A stretch of DNA of 64,000 nt from an uncultured Spirochaetaceae bacterium (GTDB taxonomy: Bacteria > Spirochaetota > Spirochaetia > Sphaerochaetales > Sphaerochaetaceae), in assembly GCA_944388955.1 (NCBI GenBank), contig CALXKJ010000002.1, positions 62,001 to 126,000 of the forward strand. Reading direction: 5' to 3'. This document shows, in pieces, positions 60,247-64,000 of the stretch (position 1 is its first letter; each line of letters begins with the position of its first letter). Position numbers and translations under genes: made by a program. Below the pieces are notes generated by a model. That model was given only the letters and a program-made list of their open reading frames with translations, was not told the DNA's origin and made no database searches.

Positions 60247-60940
60247 GCCCTGCCTTTGTCTCCTTATCAGAAACTCCTATTAGCTGCCAGTGCCCTCCGA
60301 AGGCTCTTCTTGCAGCTTCGATAAGAGGCGCTCCGCATGCTCTGAAGCGTCCCTTCCTCCACGCGTCCATAAGATGATTCCCGGATAGCACCATGTTTAT
60401 GGCTTTTTCCCGCTCCTCTTCAACGCCTTTGTCTATACGATCAGTCATATTTGAAGATATGATGAATGCAGTATTCCCGTCATCATATTCCGTGAGCTTT
60501 TGTGCAAGCTTCTTCATATCTTCACTTTTCTTCACATTGCAGAAGAGAGGATAGAAAAGCGATGATGGATTATGATGCGCGATATACGGAAGGAGCAGCT
60601 CCATGCTGTATTCTTCCTCCTCGTATGCGGAAGCAGACGGAAAGCCCAGGCTTCGTATATGCACTGTACCTATAGCCATCTCCTCATCCCTCTCTTCTGA
60701 GGAGAAGAGTATCTCATTCTCGTCACAAAGAAGCGGCTCCCTGTGAAGAGGGAAAAGCCCTATGATCCTCATTCCATCAGGTATCGATGAGAAAACAGCC
60801 CTGTAGAGGTGCGCGATATATCCAAGCGCCATATGTGGCACTATGAAAGCTTTATGCTCATCATTTACCCCTATCGGCTCAAGAAGCCCGAGAAGCTCTT
60901 CCTTACTAGAAGGGTAGAATATATCCTCATGATATCTCAT
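60212..60940 (-). CDS. Memo-like (AmmeMemoRadiSam protein B) family protein
   Basis: A 242-residue protein with the Memo pattern: AFIVPHMALGYIAHLYRAVF, the central EEEYSMELLLPYI and FIISSNMTD near residue 160. In Memo these positions line a metal-binding pocket. It is shorter than typical 265-290-residue members, and several pocket histidines look altered. No radical-SAM or AMMECR1 gene is adjacent. It starts inside the NFACT gene and overlaps the next gene. Confidence 0.7.
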   Translation of the reverse strand: MRYHEDIFYPSSKEELLGLLEPIGVNDEHKAFIVPHMALGYIAHLYRAVFSSIPDGMRIIGLFPLHREPLLCDENEILFSSEERDEEMAIGTVHIRSLGFPSASAYEEEEYSMELLLPYIAHHNPSSLFYPLFCNVKKSEDMKKLAQKLTEYDDGNTAFIISSNMTDRIDKGVEEEREKAINMVLSGNHLMDAWRKGRFRACGAPLIEAARRAFGGHWQLIGVSDKETKAGHAAFFMDERSN

Positions 60941-62324
60941 TGAGAATCTCCTTCACTCTTTTCTCGTCGAGCGTGACTGAGAGATTCCTTTCCTGTGTCG
61001 GAAGTACCAGTCCTGTTTTCCCGTCCTTCGCTCTGCGGAGATATTTGACTTCAGTGTAATATAAATCGGCTTTGCCGTTCTTCTTCGCTTTTGAATAGTG
61101 TATCGCAAGCGAAGCCGCGTCAAGGAGTACAGGAAGCGGTACCGTCTTGCCTTTCTTCGCCTTGATTATCACATAACCGCCTGCGAAATCCCTTGTATGG
61201 AGCCATAGATCAGAGCCTCTTGCCCAGTGGCGGAGAATCTCATCGTTTTCCTTCGCATTTCTTCCTATCACTACGTCAAAACCCTGGATAGCCACCCACA
61301 CACCGGGTTTCCTGTCATCATCTTTTTTCCCTGTCTGTGGACGCTCTGCGGCTTTCCTGAGCTTTTCAAGGGACTCGGAAGAGAGAAGCGATGCATATTT
61401 CTCCTCTGTTGCCTTTATCTCAGCATTAAGGCGCTCGATTTCCTCACCAGTTGCCTCGGAAGTCCTTTTATCCTTCCTGTAACGCTGGTAGAGCTTTTCA
61501 AGATTCTCATTCGGTGAGAGCGCGGGATCTAGGGATATCGATATCTTTCCGCCCCTTTCCCAATCATCGAGCTCTATGCTTTCCATACCTTTTTTCAATG
61601 CATAAAGGGAGGCTGAGAGAATATCCGCGACACGCTTGGTCTCCTCGTAACCGGCAGTCTCTTCTCTTCTTTTCTCCTCTCTCCTGAGTCTTTCAGAGAG
61701 AAGAGAGAGCTCTTTGTCGCGTTTCTCCTCAAGACGCTCAGTAAGGTTGTCCCTGAGTTTCTCTGAGGAGCTTGCAGATTCGCTCCTGTCCAGGAATTCG
61801 CTGAATGTCTCCGTGTCATATGCTCTCACTTCAAAATGCTTCGGGCCTTCATCCATCCTGTTTTCGATTGTGAGGATACGCCCCGCTTCCTCTCCTCGAT
61901 GGGGTCTTCTGTAAAGAAGCTCGAGTATCCTGTTCTCTTCATCGGTTATGATGATATTCGCCCCAGGACCGGAGAAGAGACGTACATGCATCCTGATAGT
62001 ATTCTCTGCCGAGCTAAGGCTGAGATAGAATGCCCTGTCAAAAGGGTACTGCACAGCCTTTGTTATCTTCCTTCCTGTTATGTGGGCATTCATGTATTGT
62101 GTGAAGCGCTGCATCTTCTTCGCTTTCGCCCTCATGATTCCCGTTTTGCAGAAACGCGAGAAAGGGGATGATACTTCTATATAGAGGAGCCATGCCTTCT
62201 CGCTTTTCGAGAACATCGAGAATGTGTATGCATTGACACTGTGCTCCGTGATTTTCTGTATATAGCTTCCTTCGAGCGGCAGCTCCGAGAGAAGCAGCTC
62301 TGTTTCTTTCCAGTTAAGGCTCAT
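60927..62324 (-). CDS. NFACT-family protein (RqcH/FbpA-like)
   Basis: A 465-residue protein of the NFACT family, which in bacteria rescues stalled large ribosomal subunits by adding alanine tails, and was earlier known as fibronectin-binding protein. The N-terminal NFACT-N domain covers about 1-165. A long coiled coil runs from about 175 to 340. The C-terminal NFACT-R domain contains VIGRNAKENDEILR and DLWLHTRDFAGGYVIIK. It is a short version of the family. It overlaps both neighbours by a few bases. Confidence 0.88.
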   Translation of the reverse strand: MSLNWKETELLLSELPLEGSYIQKITEHSVNAYTFSMFSKSEKAWLLYIEVSSPFSRFCKTGIMRAKAKKMQRFTQYMNAHITGRKITKAVQYPFDRAFYLSLSSAENTIRMHVRLFSGPGANIIITDEENRILELLYRRPHRGEEAGRILTIENRMDEGPKHFEVRAYDTETFSEFLDRSESASSSEKLRDNLTERLEEKRDKELSLLSERLRREEKRREETAGYEETKRVADILSASLYALKKGMESIELDDWERGGKISISLDPALSPNENLEKLYQRYRKDKRTSEATGEEIERLNAEIKATEEKYASLLSSESLEKLRKAAERPQTGKKDDDRKPGVWVAIQGFDVVIGRNAKENDEILRHWARGSDLWLHTRDFAGGYVIIKAKKGKTVPLPVLLDAASLAIHYSKAKKNGKADLYYTEVKYLRRAKDGKTGLVLPTQERNLSVTLDEKRVKEILNEIS

Positions 62325-63619
62325 AATCCATCCCTGAGCCTTGCAATCTCGGCACCAAGATAGAAAGACCCTGTGATGAGTATATCAGAAGAGAGCTTAA
62401 GAGCGCTATCAAAAGCCTCCGATGGGGATTCTATATAAGAAATATCCTTCTTCGGAAAACGCTCTCGCGCCATGCTGAATATCTTTTCGGGACTGCTTTT
62501 CTTATAGCTTCCTGGCTTTGAGATTATGATTTTCTCGAATGGCTCTAGAAGCTCATCAATCATATGCTCTATATCCTTTCCGTCAACAGCCCCGAATATG
62601 AGTACAGGATGCCCTTCGGCGATAGAGAAGAATGCATCGCGTGTGGCTTTTACTGAAGCTGGAGTGTGCGCAGTGTCTAGGACAACAAGCGCGCCATTGA
62701 TGTTTCTTCTTTCGAAGCGGCCTGGAAGCTGTGTGCTCATGACACGGCATAGCCCTTCATCTGTGAGAAATCCGAGTCTTTCCGCTCCCAGAATAGCCAA
62801 TGCGGCATTCTCTGCCATGGCTTCAGTCGCCATCTGCAGCGTGAGAGTGAGCTTCTGACCGTCTATCGTGAATGAGACATGCTCTCCGTCTTTTTCAGTG
62901 GATGATGAGAAATCCATGATTTCATTCCTGAAAAGATGCACTGTGGCATGTCTTCTCCCGGCCTCTTCAAGGAATACATCCTCCGCTTCCTTTCTCTGTC
63001 TTGAGATGAATACAGGTGAAGATGTTATTATCTTCGATTTCTCTGTCGCTATACTTGATATCGTCTTTCCAAGGATATCTGTATGCTCAAGTTCGACAGG
63101 GGTGAGGAACACAGCCTCCGGATCTATCGTGTTTGTTGCATCGAGCCTGCCTCCGATACCTGTCTCGATCACGGCATCCGTGCATCCATATTCCATGAAG
63201 AGAAGATAGCCATATGCGGTATACATCTCAAAGACAGTAGGCTTCTCAGAGCCAAGTGAAGAGGGCAGTGAGAAGGTTTTCATCTTATCAAGCAGCATGT
63301 TGCATACATCGATATAGAGCTTGTCCGGAAACATTTCTCCTGAAAGCGTGAAGCGCTCCCTGATGGTAAAGAGATGCGGCGATGTGTAAAGCCCTGTAAT
63401 CCGGCCAGCGCCTGAAAGCAATGACGCCAGATAGGCAGAAGTCGAGCCTTTGCCTTTCGAGCCCGCAGTATGGTATGTCCTGTAACTCCTTTCCGGATTG
63501 CCAAGGTGCGCAAGCAGTCTTTCCATCCTCTCCAGACGCAATTCCTTTATTCTCGGGTCGGGGAGAGATGGGGCGAAGTTATCAAAAGCAGTCTCAAGTT
63601 CTTCGATTTTCCCGATCAT
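62321..63619 (-). CDS. folC: folylpolyglutamate synthase / dihydrofolate synthase
   Basis: A 432-residue Mur-ligase-type enzyme that adds glutamate to folates. The P-loop is HTAGSKGKGSTSAYLASLL near residues 45-63. FTLSGEMF, the metal and folate region VIETGIGGRLDATN, ELEHTDILG, LPGRFE and LDTAHTPAS are all typical. It heads the folC-NFACT-Memo operon. The ATG has no Shine-Dalgarno; TAGACT lies 7 nt upstream. Confidence 0.93.
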   Translation of the reverse strand: MIGKIEELETAFDNFAPSLPDPRIKELRLERMERLLAHLGNPERSYRTYHTAGSKGKGSTSAYLASLLSGAGRITGLYTSPHLFTIRERFTLSGEMFPDKLYIDVCNMLLDKMKTFSLPSSLGSEKPTVFEMYTAYGYLLFMEYGCTDAVIETGIGGRLDATNTIDPEAVFLTPVELEHTDILGKTISSIATEKSKIITSSPVFISRQRKEAEDVFLEEAGRRHATVHLFRNEIMDFSSSTEKDGEHVSFTIDGQKLTLTLQMATEAMAENAALAILGAERLGFLTDEGLCRVMSTQLPGRFERRNINGALVVLDTAHTPASVKATRDAFFSIAEGHPVLIFGAVDGKDIEHMIDELLEPFEKIIISKPGSYKKSSPEKIFSMARERFPKKDISYIESPSEAFDSALKLSSDILITGSFYLGAEIARLRDGL

Positions 63620-63655
63620 CTGTGGCAGTCTACATCTTTCACGCGCTCAAGGGAA
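63617..63655 (-). promoter_or_regulatory. leaderless promoter of the folC operon
   Basis: On the minus strand TAGACT (plus 63627-63632) ends 7 nt before the ATG. The -35 candidate, TTCCCT, 17 bp further, is weak. Confidence 0.4.
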
Positions 63656-63743
63656 CTGACAGGAGAAAGGAATAAATCAGTGAAAATATGGTAAGTTTAT
63701 TTGTAATTTAAATCCATTTACTTATATTATAAAAAATTATCAA

Positions 63744-63784
63744 ATTTAACACAGATTTAACACAATCTATGCTTATTATTTAAT
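63744..63784 (+). promoter_or_regulatory. Pho box and promoter of pstS
   Basis: ATTTAACACAG (63744-63754) and ATTTAACACAA (63755-63765) form an exact 11-bp-period direct repeat with the core TTAACA-N5-TTAACA, the classical PhoP/PhoB box form. A -10-like TTTAAT (63779-63784) follows 17 bp after TTTAAC (63756-63761), so the second repeat overlaps the -35 place, as in Pho-activated promoters. Confidence 0.8.
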
Positions 63785-63846
63785 ACTCCGTCATTAGCAT
63801 ACTGGCAGAACCTTAAGAATGGGCTAGTCCCAGTTAGGAGAAAAAA

Positions 63847-64000
63847 ATGAGAAAAATTATAGCATTCATGATGATTGCTCTCTTCGCAGCAGGTTTTGCA
63901 TTTGCTGGTGCCGCTAAGGAAAGCGCAACAGTTTCTACAGATGGCTCAACATCAATGGAGAAGGTTATCCTCTCTCTCGCAGAGCAGTATATGGCCGACA
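63847..64000 (+). CDS. pstS: phosphate ABC transporter substrate-binding protein, N-terminal fragment
   Basis: The first 51 residues lie in the window. A signal peptide (residues 1-19, ending FAFAGAAKES, no lipobox cysteine) is followed by VSTDGSTSMEKVILSLAEQY, the phosphate-binding TxxGSTSM start of PstS. The ATG has a GGAG ribosome site. The preceding control region contains a Pho box. It probably begins a pstSCAB-phoU operon to the right of the window. Confidence 0.88.
   Translation, partial: MRKIIAFMMIALFAAGFAFAGAAKESATVSTDGSTSMEKVILSLAEQYMAD

Overview
The window looks like chromosomal DNA of a spirochaete of the Sphaerochaeta/Treponema kind, probably host- or gut-associated. Solute-binding proteins have export signals ending in FAGGSKD-type sequences. 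A 54-residue CxxC/CxxC protein resembles one I recall from spirochaetes. yicC, a small kinase and rpoZ sit in the familiar order. Metabolism seen here is sugar catabolism, nucleoside uptake and salvage, and oxygen defence by a flavodiiron protein. No species can be named from sequence alone.

Layout. 1-7357: start of dapB (minus), then a LacI-controlled operon with a sugar ABC importer (binding protein and two permeases, no ATPase), two Gfo/Idh/MocA dehydrogenases and a sugar isomerase/epimerase. 7358-8088: a gene-poor AT-rich gap with short tandem repeats and a decayed ISL3-like transposase tail. 8089-14762 (minus): a MATE transporter, pncB-serS-proC-trmL, and dinB. 14807-19320: an envelope protein, a PhoB/PhoR-type two-component pair, a solitary hemA, a GNAT and tRNA-Arg(UCU). 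19345-28810: a second MATE, an exported 5'-nucleotidase, an ABC-F protein, an FAD protein, azlCD, a small kinase and an MFS permease. 28969-36580: tRNA-Val(CAC), a flavin cluster, a third MATE and a BmpA-type nucleoside ABC importer. 36676-43293: an RNA methyltransferase, ktrAB-type K+ uptake, and rhaM, an outer-membrane protein, rhaB and rhaD. 43413-50546: two cytidylate-kinase-like paralogues around fprA and mntP, a YhcH protein, an FKBP isomerase, and a deaminase-mtnA-mtnP salvage group. 50614-58809: lipid and transport genes, the CxxC protein, yicC, a third cytidylate-kinase-like gene, rpoZ and miaA. 58762-63619 (minus): an unknown membrane protein, a Memo-like protein, an NFACT protein and folC. 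63847-64000: the start of pstS.

Regulation. Three themes stand out. First, about a dozen genes without a Shine-Dalgarno sequence have a sigma70-like -10 box only 6-8 nt before the start codon, so their mRNAs are predicted to be leaderless; genes inside operons keep AAGGAGG-type ribosome sites. Second, pstS carries a direct repeat TTAACA-N5-TTAACA, the classical Pho-box form, and the 5'-nucleotidase carries a weaker version, so both may belong to a Pho regulon run by the PhoB/PhoR pair in this window. Third, the AEC-family permease at 54327 has its ribosome site built into the 3' arm of a terminator-like hairpin, with the U tract as the spacer to the AUG.

I found no CRISPR array, defence island, prophage or intact insertion sequence. 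The most original signals are regulatory rather than a new gene system.
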